NCBI RefSeq assembly: GCF_900187375.1
Contig: NZ_FYEW01000001.1
Location: forward strand, 496,001-560,000
Length of the DNA stretch: 64,000 nt
Source: Hymenobacter gelipurpurascens
Lineage (GTDB): Bacteria; Bacteroidota; Bacteroidia; Cytophagales; Hymenobacteraceae
Direction of reading: 5' to 3'
Of the stretch, positions 18,225-28,726 are shown in pieces (position 1 is the stretch's first letter; each line of letters starts with the position of its first letter). Below the pieces are notes generated by a model, which made no database searches, was not told where the DNA came from, and saw nothing but the letters and a program-made list of their open reading frames with translations. Made by a program: the position numbers and the translations under genes.

Positions 18225-19109
18225 CTAGGAAGGGTCGGAGAGCATGGCTACCTGCCGGCCAGTATTATCGAAGATGCCCCCGTTCTTACTGATGTAGAGT
18301 CGGTTTTGCTGCGAGTCTATCAGGACGTAGGGGAAGCTGAGGCTTTCGGAGCGGGTAAGGCGGCCAACTACTTGGGCCGTGCGCTCGGATGGGTCTACCC
18401 GAACTACATTGAGGCGGTTGGTGAGGTAGAATGGCACATCGGGGCTATTGCGGAAAGTGATTTTGCCCAGAATGCTCACGGGCGCAGCCGAAGTAGCCAC
18501 CGTGCGTACCGGAGCCGTAGCGCGGTTTACGAGAACCGCCGGCGTAGCCGAAGGAGCGGCAGTACGCGTGCTGGCTACAATCTGCTGATTAGCCCGCTGC
18601 CAGCCCTCCCCGATGGAAGTCAGACGAGTGCTGCGACCGGGATGCGTAGGGGAGGCCTCATCATCAGACACGATGGCCATAGCAGCCTGCGCCTGGGCCA
18701 TACTTGCGCCCATCTTCCGCAGTACAAAGCCCGAAAACTCATCGGCTTCCAGCTCATCGGTGGGGTTGGAGCCACCGGGCTTTAGGGTATGGCCGTTAAG
18801 GTGATGCCCCATTTCGTGGGCCAGAATGCTGATGCCAGCCCAGTCGGTGCGGCCGGCGCGGTTTACGGCGCCCACAAACTGCGGATTATATAGAAGGTAA
18901 CGCTTGCCGCCATACACCACAGCAGCGGCATTCTGCACCTGCGAAGTAGCCTGCAGCTCAAAACGAGGTTTGAGACCAACCACATCCGTTATTTCGCGCA
19001 GCACGTCGCGCTGGCCAGAACCGGAAGATTGTGCGGAAATTGTACCAACGGTCGGCCACAGAACCATCAGCAAGCCCGCAAGGGAGCGGTATAAACGGAG
19101 TCGTTTCAT
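18225..19109 (-). CDS. Secreted M48-like zinc metallopeptidase with extra C-terminal domain
   Basis: 294 residues: a signal peptide (LYRSLAGLLMVLWPTVGTISA), then a compact zincin domain with HEMGH at residues 98-102, extended to HEMGHHLNGH, and the third-ligand region DELEADEFSGFVLRKMGAS at about 118-136. This pairing is that of M48-type peptidases, but there are none of the membrane segments of HtpX. After an Ala/Thr/Pro-rich linker (about 185-230) comes a small beta-rich region ending YISKNGGIFDNTGRQVAM, not recognised. ATG 19109 begins the signal peptide; a longer frame exists upstream. Substrate unknown. Confidence 0.82.
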   Translation of the reverse strand: MKRLRLYRSLAGLLMVLWPTVGTISAQSSGSGQRDVLREITDVVGLKPRFELQATSQVQNAAAVVYGGKRYLLYNPQFVGAVNRAGRTDWAGISILAHEMGHHLNGHTLKPGGSNPTDELEADEFSGFVLRKMGASMAQAQAAMAIVSDDEASPTHPGRSTRLTSIGEGWQRANQQIVASTRTAAPSATPAVLVNRATAPVRTVATSAAPVSILGKITFRNSPDVPFYLTNRLNVVRVDPSERTAQVVGRLTRSESLSFPYVLIDSQQNRLYISKNGGIFDNTGRQVAMLSDPS

Positions 19110-19696
19110 GAAAAAATCCAGTTGGGTGTTAGTCTTGGTATGACAATTATCCTGCCGAAAAACTCTATAGTTACTAGAGATATCCTGGCCCATAAAAGGT
19201 TGCTTTTAATGGGCGGAATTTGCCTTGTGACCTGTCAGAAGTTCTCTTGCAGCTTGCAGTGCAAAAGAAGGGCCAGGGTATTGGCTCTGCTTGAGTTGCA
19301 TATAAAAAACACAATTTGCCAGAAGCCAGTTCCCTGCCAAGCAAGCGCAACAGATAAGCCGTGCTGGCAACGTCTGTCTGCTTTCAGTATCAGGTGAGGC
19401 TCCTTCCACTTTCCAACGAGTAAAGCGCGCTGAAAGTATTCGGCCACACAGAGAGTGGCCTAGGACTTGGGAAGGATATTTCAACGGGCAACGTTCAGGG
19501 CTTTTTTTATCTTGTTGCCTCATTCCCTGCCTTCGTTCATATGCACGTCAGTACTGCTGCTAGGCGCTACTTACAGTGGTGCCAATTTGGCCTCCGTAAG
19601 CCCGTAGGCCGTATAGTAGCATCTGTAGGCCACTCCTTGCGCTCTTAACTCACCTCTGATTACGCTGCCCAATAAGGACAGCAGCTACCTAACTAC
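19110..19696. other. 587-base intergenic region with no supported gene
   Basis: Divergent region between the metallopeptidase and the MaoC-like gene. It has one AGTGGCCTAGG word at about 19453. The possible frames here lack conserved features, signal peptides or recognisable domains, so I call none. Confidence 0.6.
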
Positions 19697-20164
19697 ATGA
19701 GTAACATTGTCATCCGTAGCCTCGCCGAACTTCAGCAACATGAAGGACAAGAACTGGGCGTCTCTGAGTATTACACCATCACCCAGGAGCAAATAAACAA
19801 GTTTGCCGACGCCACTCTGGACCACCAGTGGATTCATCTGGATGCTGAGCGCGCCAAAACAGAAACTCCCTTTCAGTCTACTATTGCGCACGGCTACCTC
19901 ACGGTGTCGTTGCTACCGTATCTGTGGTCGCAGATTGTGACGATTGAAAACCTGAAAATGCAGGTGAACTACGAAATTGAACGCTTGCGTTTCAATCAGG
20001 CTGTTCTGGTGAACAATGCGGTTCGGTTGCGGGCCAAGTTGCTTTCTGTGAAAGATTTGCGCGGCATAGCCAAAGCCAGCATCGAGGTGGCTTTAGAAAT
20101 TCAGGACGGCAAAAAGCCCGCTTACACGGGCGTTGTTACGTTCCTGTATCACTTCAATAGCTAG
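19697..20164 (+). CDS. MaoC-like (R)-specific enoyl-CoA hydratase/dehydratase
   Basis: 155 residues with a single hot-dog fold. The hydratase signature FADATLDHQWIHLD contains the catalytic Asp and His, followed by the conserved IAHGYLTVSLLP helix. These enzymes hydrate trans-2-enoyl-CoA to (R)-3-hydroxyacyl-CoA or act in related acyl-thioester steps; the pathway is not evident from neighbours. Single-gene unit ending at a long shared terminator. Confidence 0.92.
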   Translation: MSNIVIRSLAELQQHEGQELGVSEYYTITQEQINKFADATLDHQWIHLDAERAKTETPFQSTIAHGYLTVSLLPYLWSQIVTIENLKMQVNYEIERLRFNQAVLVNNAVRLRAKLLSVKDLRGIAKASIEVALEIQDGKKPAYTGVVTFLYHFNS

Positions 20165-20182
20165 GACAGTACACCAATTAAA

Positions 20183-20261
20183 AAAAGGCGTCCTGCGGAC
20201 GAATAAAGAATGGGCGACTGATATTGGCCCCGATTCTTTATTCGCCCGCAGGACGCCTTTT
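20183..20261. terminator. Long bidirectional terminator, 29-bp arms
   Basis: Bases 20183-20211 and 20233-20261 pair over 29 positions with one mismatch (core AAAAGGCGTCCTGCGG / CGCAGGACGCCTTTT). It lies between the convergent MaoC-like and ABC transporter genes. Confidence 0.88.
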
Positions 20262-20268
20262 GATTGAA

Positions 20269-22068
20269 TTAGGCCTTGGCTAGCGCTTTCGCGGGCGCTA
20301 TTTCGGCTTGGGGCCGCTCGCCGATCTGCTGCCGCCACATGGCGTAGTAAAGTCCTTTTTTGGTCAGTAGTTCCTCGTGGCGGCCTTGCTCCGCAATGTG
20401 TCCTCGCTCCAACACATAAATGCGGTCGGCGTGCAGGATGGTACTGAGGCGGTGCGCAATAAGAATGGTCATGTGCTGGCGCGAGCCTGATAGCTCCCGC
20501 ACCGTTTTGCCAATTTCTTCCTCCGTAAGTGAATCGAGGGCCGAAGTAGCCTCATCAAACACCAGCAAGGTGGGCTTGCGGAGCAGGGCGCGGGCAATGC
20601 TGAGGCGCTGCTTCTCACCACCCGAAACTTTCACGCCCCCTTCACCAATCACGGTGTCGAGGCCTAGCGGTGCGCGGGCCAGCAGCGTATCGGCGGCGGC
20701 CTGGCGCAGGGCCAGCAAGCATTCCTCATCAGTAGCCTGAGGCGCCACGAAGCGAAGGTTTTCCCGGATGGTTCCGGCAAAAAGCTGCGTATCCTGGGTC
20801 ACGAAGCCTATTTGCTCGCGCAGCTCATCCAGATCAATATCGGCGCCGGGTATGCCATTGTACAGGATCTGACCCGCGAGGGGCGGATAGAGGCCTACGA
20901 GCAGCTTTACCAACGTGGTCTTGCCAGAACCCGATGGGCCTACAAAGGCAATTGTTTCGCCGAGCTTTGTGGTGAAGGAAATATTGGACAGGGCCGCGCC
21001 ATTGGCGGTAAGATGCTTGAAGGTGACGTGCTCAAACGCTAAGTTGTCGATGTGCGCGACGGACTTAGGCTGGGCCGGTTTCACGTCTTTGGGCGTGTCG
21101 AGAATCTGCTGGAAGTTGCCAAGCGAAATCTCTGTTTCGCGGTAAATGCCAATGATGGCGCCCAGCTCCTGCAGCGGCCCGAAAATGGAGAACGAGTAGA
21201 TGAAGAACGAGAAGAACTCACCCAAGCTGATGTGATTCTGCACTCGCAGGTACAAAAGCAGCAGAATAATGACGTTGCGAAGCAAGTTCACAAACGTGCC
21301 CTGCACAAACGAGAGGGAACGGAGGTAGCGCACCTTGCGCAGCTCCAGCTTCAGGATTTTATCGGTGATGCCGTTCAGGCGTTGGGTTTCCTGTTGGGCT
21401 AGGCCTAGGCTTTTGATCAGCTCAATATTGCGCAGGCTTTCGGTAGTGGAGCCGGCCAAGGCTGTGGTTTCGGCCACAATGGTTTTCTGAATAACCTTGA
21501 TGCGCTTGCTCAAAAAGAAGCTCAGAATGCCCAGCAGCGGAATGGTAAGGAAGTAGCCAACCGCAATAGGCCAGTACACCGTAATGGCGTACCACATCAC
21601 GAACGTGATGCCCACCACTGCCGTAAATATCACGTTTACAAAGCTCTGAATCAGCTTCTCTACATCGGTCCGCACCTTCTGGAGCTTGCCCAGCGTTTCG
21701 CCGGAGCGTTGGTCTTCAAATACCTGATAAGGCAGGTCCAGGGAATGGCGTAGGCCATCGGAGTACATTTTAGCCCCGAGCCGCTGGGTGATAACGTTGA
21801 CGTAGTAATCCTGGAAGTTCTTGGCAATGCGCGACACCATGGCCACGCCCAGCATCATGCCGATATAGGGGGCTGCCTCCCGGAAAAAAGGCCAGAACGG
21901 CACCAGATGTAGCCCACTGGCACCGCCATCTTTCGGGACAAAATGATCGACCAGCCGCCGGAACAGGTAAGGGTCGAGCAGGGAAAATATCTGGTTGATG
22001 GCGGCCAGTAGCAACGCCAGAATTAGCAGGCCCCAATAGTTGCGGAGGTAGCCGTAGAGCAATTTCAT
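20269..22068 (-). CDS. ABC exporter, fused permease and ATPase (MsbA/MdlB type)
   Basis: 599 residues: six predicted transmembrane helices in the first ~310 residues, then a nucleotide-binding domain. Walker A GPSGSGKT is at 377-384, the signature VSGGEKQR near 481-488, Walker B LLVFDEATSALDS from about 501 and the H-loop in IAHRLST. It is a half-transporter expected to homodimerise in the inner membrane and export lipids, peptides or drugs; the substrate cannot be assigned. The start MKLLYGYLRNYW matches the usual family beginning. It lies 91 bases downstream of the MFS gene on the same strand and may be co-transcribed. Confidence 0.95.
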   Translation of the reverse strand: MKLLYGYLRNYWGLLILALLLAAINQIFSLLDPYLFRRLVDHFVPKDGGASGLHLVPFWPFFREAAPYIGMMLGVAMVSRIAKNFQDYYVNVITQRLGAKMYSDGLRHSLDLPYQVFEDQRSGETLGKLQKVRTDVEKLIQSFVNVIFTAVVGITFVMWYAITVYWPIAVGYFLTIPLLGILSFFLSKRIKVIQKTIVAETTALAGSTTESLRNIELIKSLGLAQQETQRLNGITDKILKLELRKVRYLRSLSFVQGTFVNLLRNVIILLLLYLRVQNHISLGEFFSFFIYSFSIFGPLQELGAIIGIYRETEISLGNFQQILDTPKDVKPAQPKSVAHIDNLAFEHVTFKHLTANGAALSNISFTTKLGETIAFVGPSGSGKTTLVKLLVGLYPPLAGQILYNGIPGADIDLDELREQIGFVTQDTQLFAGTIRENLRFVAPQATDEECLLALRQAAADTLLARAPLGLDTVIGEGGVKVSGGEKQRLSIARALLRKPTLLVFDEATSALDSLTEEEIGKTVRELSGSRQHMTILIAHRLSTILHADRIYVLERGHIAEQGRHEELLTKKGLYYAMWRQQIGERPQAEIAPAKALAKA

Positions 22069-22159
22069 AAGTGCAGAAGAGGGGAGAGAGTCAGGTGAAA
22101 AGCGCTGCGAGAGGAGAAAGGTTTAAGACCGATCAAACAGCGTCATGAAATTACCACTA

Positions 22160-23854
22160 TTACGCCGTAGCCTCGCCGGCGGTGCTGGCCACGAGCCGGG
22201 TGCTGCCGGGTACCATCACGGGCTCCGTCGGGACGGGGGCATCATGCAGGGCTAGCAGGTGTGAAACTAGGGGCGGTTCCGGGCCCTGGTGTAGCTGTCG
22301 GGCCTGGGTTTTCAGCAGTTCTTCATCCTGACTTACGCCGCGTTCGTGCTGCTGCGCATGCTCTTCCCACGATTCTACCATGAAGTACTCCACGAGCCGC
22401 GTAGGATCGGCCAAGTCTACATACGTGCCCACCCGGATGGCACCCTCGCGGCGACGGATGCGGGCCAGTTGATCCATTATTGCCATAAAGGCCGGCCTGT
22501 CCTGAGGGGCCACGCGGTAGATGGTTGTGATGATAACTGGACCTTCTGAGGGCACAGGCGCCAGGGCCAGCACGGGCTCATTGCGTGGCCTAGCAGGCGT
22601 AAAATCGAGATTTTCGCCTGTGCGCAGAGAGAAACGAAACACGAGCAATGTGCTGAGCAGCAGCCACCCGGTCGCGCCAGCCAGCGCCGGTGCCACGCCC
22701 ACCCGTTCGGCTACCGTGCCCCATACCACGCTGCCCAACGCCATGCCGCCTTGTATGGTAAGCAGGTACAGGCTGATGGTGCGTGCCTGCACCCAGCGCG
22801 GCACCACCGTTTGTACGCCCACGCTAAAGGAGTTCAATACCAGCATCCAGGCCAGGCCTACCAGCGTGAGCAGCGCATACAGGAGCCAGTGGTTATTGGC
22901 GTAGGCCAGCCCGGCTAGGCCACTGGCAAACGCCACGGTGGCCAGCGTTACGCGCATATCAATGGTGAGTCGGCGGTTGAGTCGGGGAAGAATCACGGCA
23001 CCTATCACGGCCCCAATGCCCATGCAGGAAAGCAGCATGGAGTAAAACGACGTGGGCTCCTGCAGGCGCTGCGTCACGACGGCCGGCATCAGGGCAAACA
23101 GCGCGCTGGCCCCAAACGTGAAACTCACGCCGCGCACCAGAATGTGCTGCACCGGAGGGGCAAACCGCGCGTACCGGATGCCGCCCCGAATTGCGGCAAT
23201 AATACGCTCACCAGCTAAAGGCGAAGTAGTCTGGGGCGCCCGCTTCCAGCTCCAGACCATGTACATAGTCGCCACAAACGATATACCGTTGAGCAGAAAA
23301 GCCGCTCCCGACGAAAAGTAGCCAATCACGAGGCCACCCAGCGCCGGCCCGAAAGCGCGGGCCAGGTTAAAGCTGACACTATTGAGCGCAATGGCCTGGG
23401 GCAGTTCGGCGCGGGGTACCAGCTCGGGCGTTACGGTTTGCCACACGGGGTTATTGAGCGCGCCGCCCAGGCCTAGCATAAACGTGAGCAGCAGCAGCAG
23501 CCACGGCGTAGTGAGGCCTAGGAGCGTTACGGTGGCCAGTACGAGGGCCGTGCCCGCCATCCAGGTTTGGGTGAGCAGCAGCATTTTGCGCCGGTCTACC
23601 AAATCGGCGAGGGCACCGGCGGGCAGACTCAGCAGAAACACGGGCAGCGCCGAAGCTGTCTGTAGCAAGGCCACCAGCGCGGGCGAAGGCGTCAGCTGCG
23701 TCATCAGCCCCACGGCGCCCACGTTCTGCATCCACGTGCCTATGTTTGAGACGAAGGAGGCAATCCAGAGCATCCGGAAAAACGGAATGCGCAGCGGGGT
23801 GAAAGGGGAGGTACTGGCGGGAGGCGGAGAGGGTGCAGTAACGGGCACGGACAT
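22160..23854 (-). CDS. MFS exporter (EntS/MFS_3 type) fused to a C-terminal monooxygenase-like domain
   Basis: 564 residues. Residues ~20-420 are a 12-helix MFS transporter of the enterobactin-exporter-like group (FRMLWIASFVSNIGTWMQNVGAVGLM; DLVDRRKMLLLTQTWMAG; NNPVWQTVTPELVPRAELPQAIAL). A ~100-residue soluble tail (IITTIYRVAPQDRPAFMAIM...VEYFMVESWEEHAQQHERG) resembles the dimeric alpha-beta barrel of antibiotic-biosynthesis-monooxygenase proteins; this combination is known in the MFS_3 group. ATG 23854 is preferred; the upstream in-frame extension lacks conservation signals. Likely effluxes a small molecule; specificity unknown. Confidence 0.88.
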   Translation of the reverse strand: MSVPVTAPSPPPASTSPFTPLRIPFFRMLWIASFVSNIGTWMQNVGAVGLMTQLTPSPALVALLQTASALPVFLLSLPAGALADLVDRRKMLLLTQTWMAGTALVLATVTLLGLTTPWLLLLLTFMLGLGGALNNPVWQTVTPELVPRAELPQAIALNSVSFNLARAFGPALGGLVIGYFSSGAAFLLNGISFVATMYMVWSWKRAPQTTSPLAGERIIAAIRGGIRYARFAPPVQHILVRGVSFTFGASALFALMPAVVTQRLQEPTSFYSMLLSCMGIGAVIGAVILPRLNRRLTIDMRVTLATVAFASGLAGLAYANNHWLLYALLTLVGLAWMLVLNSFSVGVQTVVPRWVQARTISLYLLTIQGGMALGSVVWGTVAERVGVAPALAGATGWLLLSTLLVFRFSLRTGENLDFTPARPRNEPVLALAPVPSEGPVIITTIYRVAPQDRPAFMAIMDQLARIRRREGAIRVGTYVDLADPTRLVEYFMVESWEEHAQQHERGVSQDEELLKTQARQLHQGPEPPLVSHLLALHDAPVPTEPVMVPGSTRLVASTAGEATA

Positions 23855-23968
23855 ACAAGCGTGAAGCGAATCACAAAGAGGCCTAGGCCACTCCGTGTTA
23901 TATATGGATGCCAATACTTACGCAGCAGGGCTAAAACTGATAAGCACCTCTGGCTAAAAGACTCCGAA

Positions 23969-23984
23969 AGTGGCCTAGGCCACT
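23969..23984. repeat. 16-bp palindrome of two head-to-head AGTGGCCTAG words
   Basis: AGTGGCCTAGGCCACT, a perfect inverted pair of the interspersed word. Similar pairs occur at 23879-23892, 38474-38489 and, inside the alcohol dehydrogenase gene, 39234-39247. It lies between the MFS gene and the outer-membrane protein gene. Confidence 0.8.
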
Positions 23985-24057
23985 ACTTAATGAAAACGCT
24001 CGAACCGTTACGGCCCGAGCGCTTTTTAAAAAGTAGAGTAAAGTGTGAGGTACCGAG

Positions 24058-26223
24058 TTATAATCGGATGCCAATACCTGGCCCCAGCATAAAGAACATT
24101 TTTTGCTTATTCAACAGGAAGCCACCGCCTAGATACAGCGGAAAAGTAAACTTCGCATCACTGCGAGTCGGGTATACGGAGCCTAACACTACAATGCCTA
24201 GCTCCCGAGATACACTGGCATCTTGGCTTAGGTTGAAAGCGTTGAAAGCAACGAATCCAGCGCCTACTTTGTAGGGGCGCAACTTGTTGATTTTATTTGG
24301 GTTATAAAAACTAAACTGTGCAAGCGTCGCTAAACTGATACCATTAAACGAGTTATAGCCTTTTACATCACTATTAATCTGCTTGGTAAGTAGGCCTGCC
24401 GGAAAGCTAATGTCAATATCGAACTTCACGCGCCGCTGGAGTACTAGCTCTAGTTGCTGCGTGAAGCCCGGCTCCTGGTACTGAGCCTGGGTATGTCTGA
24501 CAGTGATAAGAATTTTACTCCAATCGTCGAGGTCGTAGGTTTTGCGGTATCCCAGCAAGTTGTTCAGGCTGATGTTGCCCACCTGGCACTGCTTGTCCTG
24601 ATAGAAGGCGCCGCGCACGGAGTTACCATCGGGGCACACTACAATATTATCGACAGTGCGCATTTCAATCAGCTCACCTTTTGCGTTCTGGGTGCGGATG
24701 TCGAAGGTTAGGTACTGCTTGCCGTACAGCTGCTGCTCCGAGTCGATGGCGCCTGCGTTGAAGCTGAACACCACGTCGCGGATGGTTTTGTCGTAGAGCA
24801 CCGGGCCGTTCAGGCGCGTGACTGGCCTAGGCGCTTCACCGAAGGTGACAGCCACAAAATCAAGCGGATGCGGGCGCTGAAACTCCCGCACGGGCAACGA
24901 CTGGCCCGTTGGTTGGCCGGCATTGAAGATGGTGATGCGCTTCTTGTCAATCGTGATAGGTACCTGCACGCGGTACACCACCGAGGCATCGGTCCGGATG
25001 CTGGAATCGGATGGAATTATCCGCACATCCTCGAAATGGAACCGCCCTCTCGACAGCGACTCGCCTTCCAGGCGCACATCTACCGTCTCGCCGGGGTTTA
25101 CGTTGGTGTTCGTGCTCCAGTCGCCGCCACGGTGGCGCACGCTCACGGTGTTGATGCTGATTTTGGGCGAGATATTGAAGTTGGTGATGTACTTGGCCTG
25201 GTCGTTCTCCTTGATATAGAGGTAGCTATCGGTCTGGCGGTGCGTGTTGTACACGCGCAGCCAGCAAAGCACCCGGTCGTTCGTCAGGTACTGGCGCGTG
25301 AACAGCTCCGCCACCAGTCCGCCACCCGCTTCTTCCTGGTCTTCAATCCGGTAGGTTTTCTTCAGATCGAACGTCCGGCCGTTGTCCAGAATCAGCTCTA
25401 CGCCCTTGCGCCGGGAGGCGTCATCGAGCGTAATTTCCTTTTTATCGACACTGAGAAAGCGCAAACGCGAGGCCTTAACCGTAAATTCCTGCCGAATAGG
25501 CGGCAGCGCAAAGCTTACCCGGCGGTTGTTGTCGATGAGGAAAGCGCGCTCGGTTTGGGCGCGCATCGTGAGCAGGCGCGTACCGAGGGCGTTGGGCAGC
25601 ACATGCAGGCGGAGTGCTCCATTTTCCTGATCGAGGCGGTAGTCGATATCCTGCCCCTTTGTCCATTCTGAGGAAAGCCGGATGTTTTTGGGGTAGTTGC
25701 TGGTGAGGGTAAATACCTTTTCTTCCCCAATAAAGAGCTCCGTATCGGTGGGCTTAAACTCCAGCGTGGTGCGCGTAACGGGCAGCAGATTTACGGTTTG
25801 CGTCAGGGCCGGGTGGCCTACGGAGTCGGAAGGCTGTCGGAAGGTGAGGCGCAGGTAGCGAGTAGCACCTAGGTCTTTAAACCGTAGCTTGGCCCGGTAG
25901 TACTGCCCGCCCTCAATGGCCGTCAGGGAATCGAGCAGGGAAAAATCGGCGGAGCGCACCAGCCGCAAAGGAGCATTGGGCTTCACCTGCTGCGGATACA
26001 CCAGCAGCTCGGCCGTTTCGTCATCCTGCCGATAGTAGAAGTACAGGTTCGGCTCGTTTTGTACCAGCACCGTGTTGCGGCTTAACTGGTAGCGCATGGT
26101 ATCCGTGCGCAGGCTCAGGTCGCGGATGAGTGGCGTATTCTGGGCAGTAGCGGTGAAAGCGCAAAGAAGCAGCAGACTTGTGGCTAGCGCACACAAGCTG
26201 CGAAACCGGAATAGGTGCAGCAC
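24058..26223 (-). CDS. Large secreted, probable outer-membrane protein of unknown function
   Basis: I do not recognise this 721-residue protein. It starts with a signal peptide (SLCALATSLLLLCAFTATAQ). The first ~550 residues are beta-rich, with Ig-like stretches (LRLVRSADFSLLDSL, ATRYLRLTFRQPSDS, SVRHRGGDWSTNTNVNPG). A two-Cys segment (CPDGNSVRGAFYQDKQC) follows. The last ~170 residues, ending in FFMLGPGIGIRL with alternating aromatic strands (GAGFVAFNAFNL, FPLYLGGGFLL), look like a small outer-membrane beta-barrel. GTG 26223 is chosen because it just precedes the signal peptide and lies about 45 bases after a TACCTTTG box; the frame is open further upstream without conserved content. Confidence 0.75.
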   Translation of the reverse strand: MLHLFRFRSLCALATSLLLLCAFTATAQNTPLIRDLSLRTDTMRYQLSRNTVLVQNEPNLYFYYRQDDETAELLVYPQQVKPNAPLRLVRSADFSLLDSLTAIEGGQYYRAKLRFKDLGATRYLRLTFRQPSDSVGHPALTQTVNLLPVTRTTLEFKPTDTELFIGEEKVFTLTSNYPKNIRLSSEWTKGQDIDYRLDQENGALRLHVLPNALGTRLLTMRAQTERAFLIDNNRRVSFALPPIRQEFTVKASRLRFLSVDKKEITLDDASRRKGVELILDNGRTFDLKKTYRIEDQEEAGGGLVAELFTRQYLTNDRVLCWLRVYNTHRQTDSYLYIKENDQAKYITNFNISPKISINTVSVRHRGGDWSTNTNVNPGETVDVRLEGESLSRGRFHFEDVRIIPSDSSIRTDASVVYRVQVPITIDKKRITIFNAGQPTGQSLPVREFQRPHPLDFVAVTFGEAPRPVTRLNGPVLYDKTIRDVVFSFNAGAIDSEQQLYGKQYLTFDIRTQNAKGELIEMRTVDNIVVCPDGNSVRGAFYQDKQCQVGNISLNNLLGYRKTYDLDDWSKILITVRHTQAQYQEPGFTQQLELVLQRRVKFDIDISFPAGLLTKQINSDVKGYNSFNGISLATLAQFSFYNPNKINKLRPYKVGAGFVAFNAFNLSQDASVSRELGIVVLGSVYPTRSDAKFTFPLYLGGGFLLNKQKMFFMLGPGIGIRL

Positions 26224-26267
26224 AGCAAACAAAGGAAATAGGACCTCCGAACCCCACGAAGGTCCGG

Positions 26268-26275
26268 CAAAGGTA
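26268..26275 (-). promoter_or_regulatory. -7 promoter box for the outer-membrane protein gene
   Basis: Minus-strand TACCTTTG, a perfect TAnnTTTG box about 45 bases upstream of the GTG start; it argues against longer start choices. Confidence 0.55.
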
Positions 26276-26870
26276 CAGCCCTGACACAGCCATCCGAATA
26301 CTTGTGTATGGTTTTTCCTACTGGGTTTGTATTTGCCGGTCCTGTCCTTACTGGATTCGGCTGCCGCAGTATAGGCCAGGTTGTACCGTTGGATCAGTCC
26401 AGCCTTTTGTAACCTGACCAACACCATCAATTGCGACAGGGCCAGTATTGTGAGCTTTACCGCCCCTGATTATTTGAAATTCTTACTAGTCCCTTTGATT
26501 GTCGTTACCTGACCCCAGTGGAGTTCCAGGACCTTTGTAAGGTGGTTGGCAAGGCCGCGGCAAAGGGTTGGGATACTGACTACTCTAGCTTTCGATAGTC
26601 AGTGCCCACAGCACGCCGTAGTTCACTGCAGCAGCAACCCGCACCGACTAGAAGGTGGCCTAGCAGCATGCCAGGAGGATGTGCCTACCTAGGAACTCAT
26701 CAACCGGATGAGAGACGATAAGCAAGGCTAAAAATCCCACTCAGTGTAATAGAAAGCAGCTGATTCTGAGCAGGGCGCTAGGGCCGCTCGAACAGCCTGG
26801 TGGGTTGAACATCATATCAGCATACGCCAGTTACCTCACGCACTTCCACTATAACCCCGATCTGATTCTT
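26276..26870. other. 595-base intergenic region, nothing recognisable
   Basis: Divergent spacer between the outer-membrane protein and the first cupin gene. It holds one GGTGGCCTAG word at about 26653 and no ORF, hairpin or RNA that I can support. It marks the left edge of the accessory stretch. Confidence 0.5.
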
Positions 26871-27284
26871 ATGAGCAACTCAACCAACACCCCCCAGGCC
26901 CCGGCCGGCACCAAACGCGGCGCGGCCGACTACTTCAACGGCACTGCCTGGGTAACCATGCTGGCTGGTGATAACCCCACCGACTGCACTGTGGCCGATG
27001 TAACGTTCGAGCCCGGCACGCGCAACAACTGGCACGCGCACCCTGCCGGGCAGATTCTGGTAGTGACGGCCGGCCGCGGCTATTACCAGGAAAAAGACCG
27101 GCCGGCGCAACTGCTTCGGGCCGGCGACACGGTAAGCATTGCGCCCGGCGTAGTGCACTGGCACGGAGCCACCGCCGACAGCCTGTTCACTCATTTGGCC
27201 ATCAACCCCAACATCAAGCAAGGCGTGGCCGATTGGCTGGAACCCGTTACCGACGAGCAATACCTGGCCGCCCACAACTCGTAG
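26871..27284 (+). CDS. Cupin-domain protein, cytoplasmic
   Basis: 137 residues forming a single cupin. Motif 1 is PGTRNNWHAHPAGQILVVTAG, with HxH and Gln in place of the usual Glu; motif 2 is GDTVSIAPGVVHWHGA. This arrangement is seen in the mandelonitrile-lyase-like and carboxymuconolactone-associated cupins of redox/aldehyde clusters, but activity cannot be read from sequence. No signal peptide. The frame is open upstream for 22 codons; ATG 26871 is preferred. It is clearly paralogous to the secreted cupin at 29348. Confidence 0.88.
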   Translation: MSNSTNTPQAPAGTKRGAADYFNGTAWVTMLAGDNPTDCTVADVTFEPGTRNNWHAHPAGQILVVTAGRGYYQEKDRPAQLLRAGDTVSIAPGVVHWHGATADSLFTHLAINPNIKQGVADWLEPVTDEQYLAAHNS

Positions 27285-27300
27285 GCGCCTCCTAACCCAC

Positions 27301-28516
<1,216 letters not shown>

Positions 28517-28646
28517 CCGGTGGCGTATCCGGCATGTGCCGTGGCACATGGCCAGCAGCGGCCGACAACGAGCATAAGCTGCCCGAGGTGCTGGCTGAAG
28601 TGCTCCTAGTCCACTCAGGTAAGCCTAGTGAAATCGCCAGCGCCTT

Positions 28647-28685
28647 TGCCACTTAGCAGCTAGCAACGCCAGCTGCTAAGTGGCA
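28647..28685. terminator. Hairpin downstream of the aldo/keto reductase
   Basis: TGCCACTTAGCAGCT (28647-28661) and AGCTGCTAAGTGGCA (28671-28685) are perfect 15-bp arms with a 9-base loop. CTTTTTAG begins 8 bases later, so it is a plausible but not classic terminator. Confidence 0.55.
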
Positions 28686-28726
28686 GGAAATCCTTTTTAG
28701 AAGTCAATCTGCTCCATTTTAAAGCT

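Noticed and set aside
19206..19523. 105-codon minus-strand frame in the 19.1-19.7 kb spacer
   Set aside because: No recognisable motif, an unusual excess of Cys/Trp/Leu typical of random translation, no promoter or terminator.
24868..25671. 267-codon + strand frame within the outer-membrane protein gene
   Set aside because: No protein-like features; the minus-strand reading has signal peptide, promoter box and barrel-like end.
26805..26870. Longer start of the first cupin at 26805
   Set aside because: The extra 22 residues have no similarity to the paralogous cupin and would not form a signal peptide.
28532..28554. Short palindrome GGCATGTGCC-G-TGGCACATGGCC as an operator
   Set aside because: Lies immediately after a stop codon, is imperfect, and has no promoter near it; more likely incidental.
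28534..28656. 40-codon ATG frame after the aldo/keto reductase (MCRGTWPAAADNEHK...)
   Set aside because: Too short, no ribosome-binding or family signal, and its end lies in a hairpin; possibly a gene scrap but not supportable.
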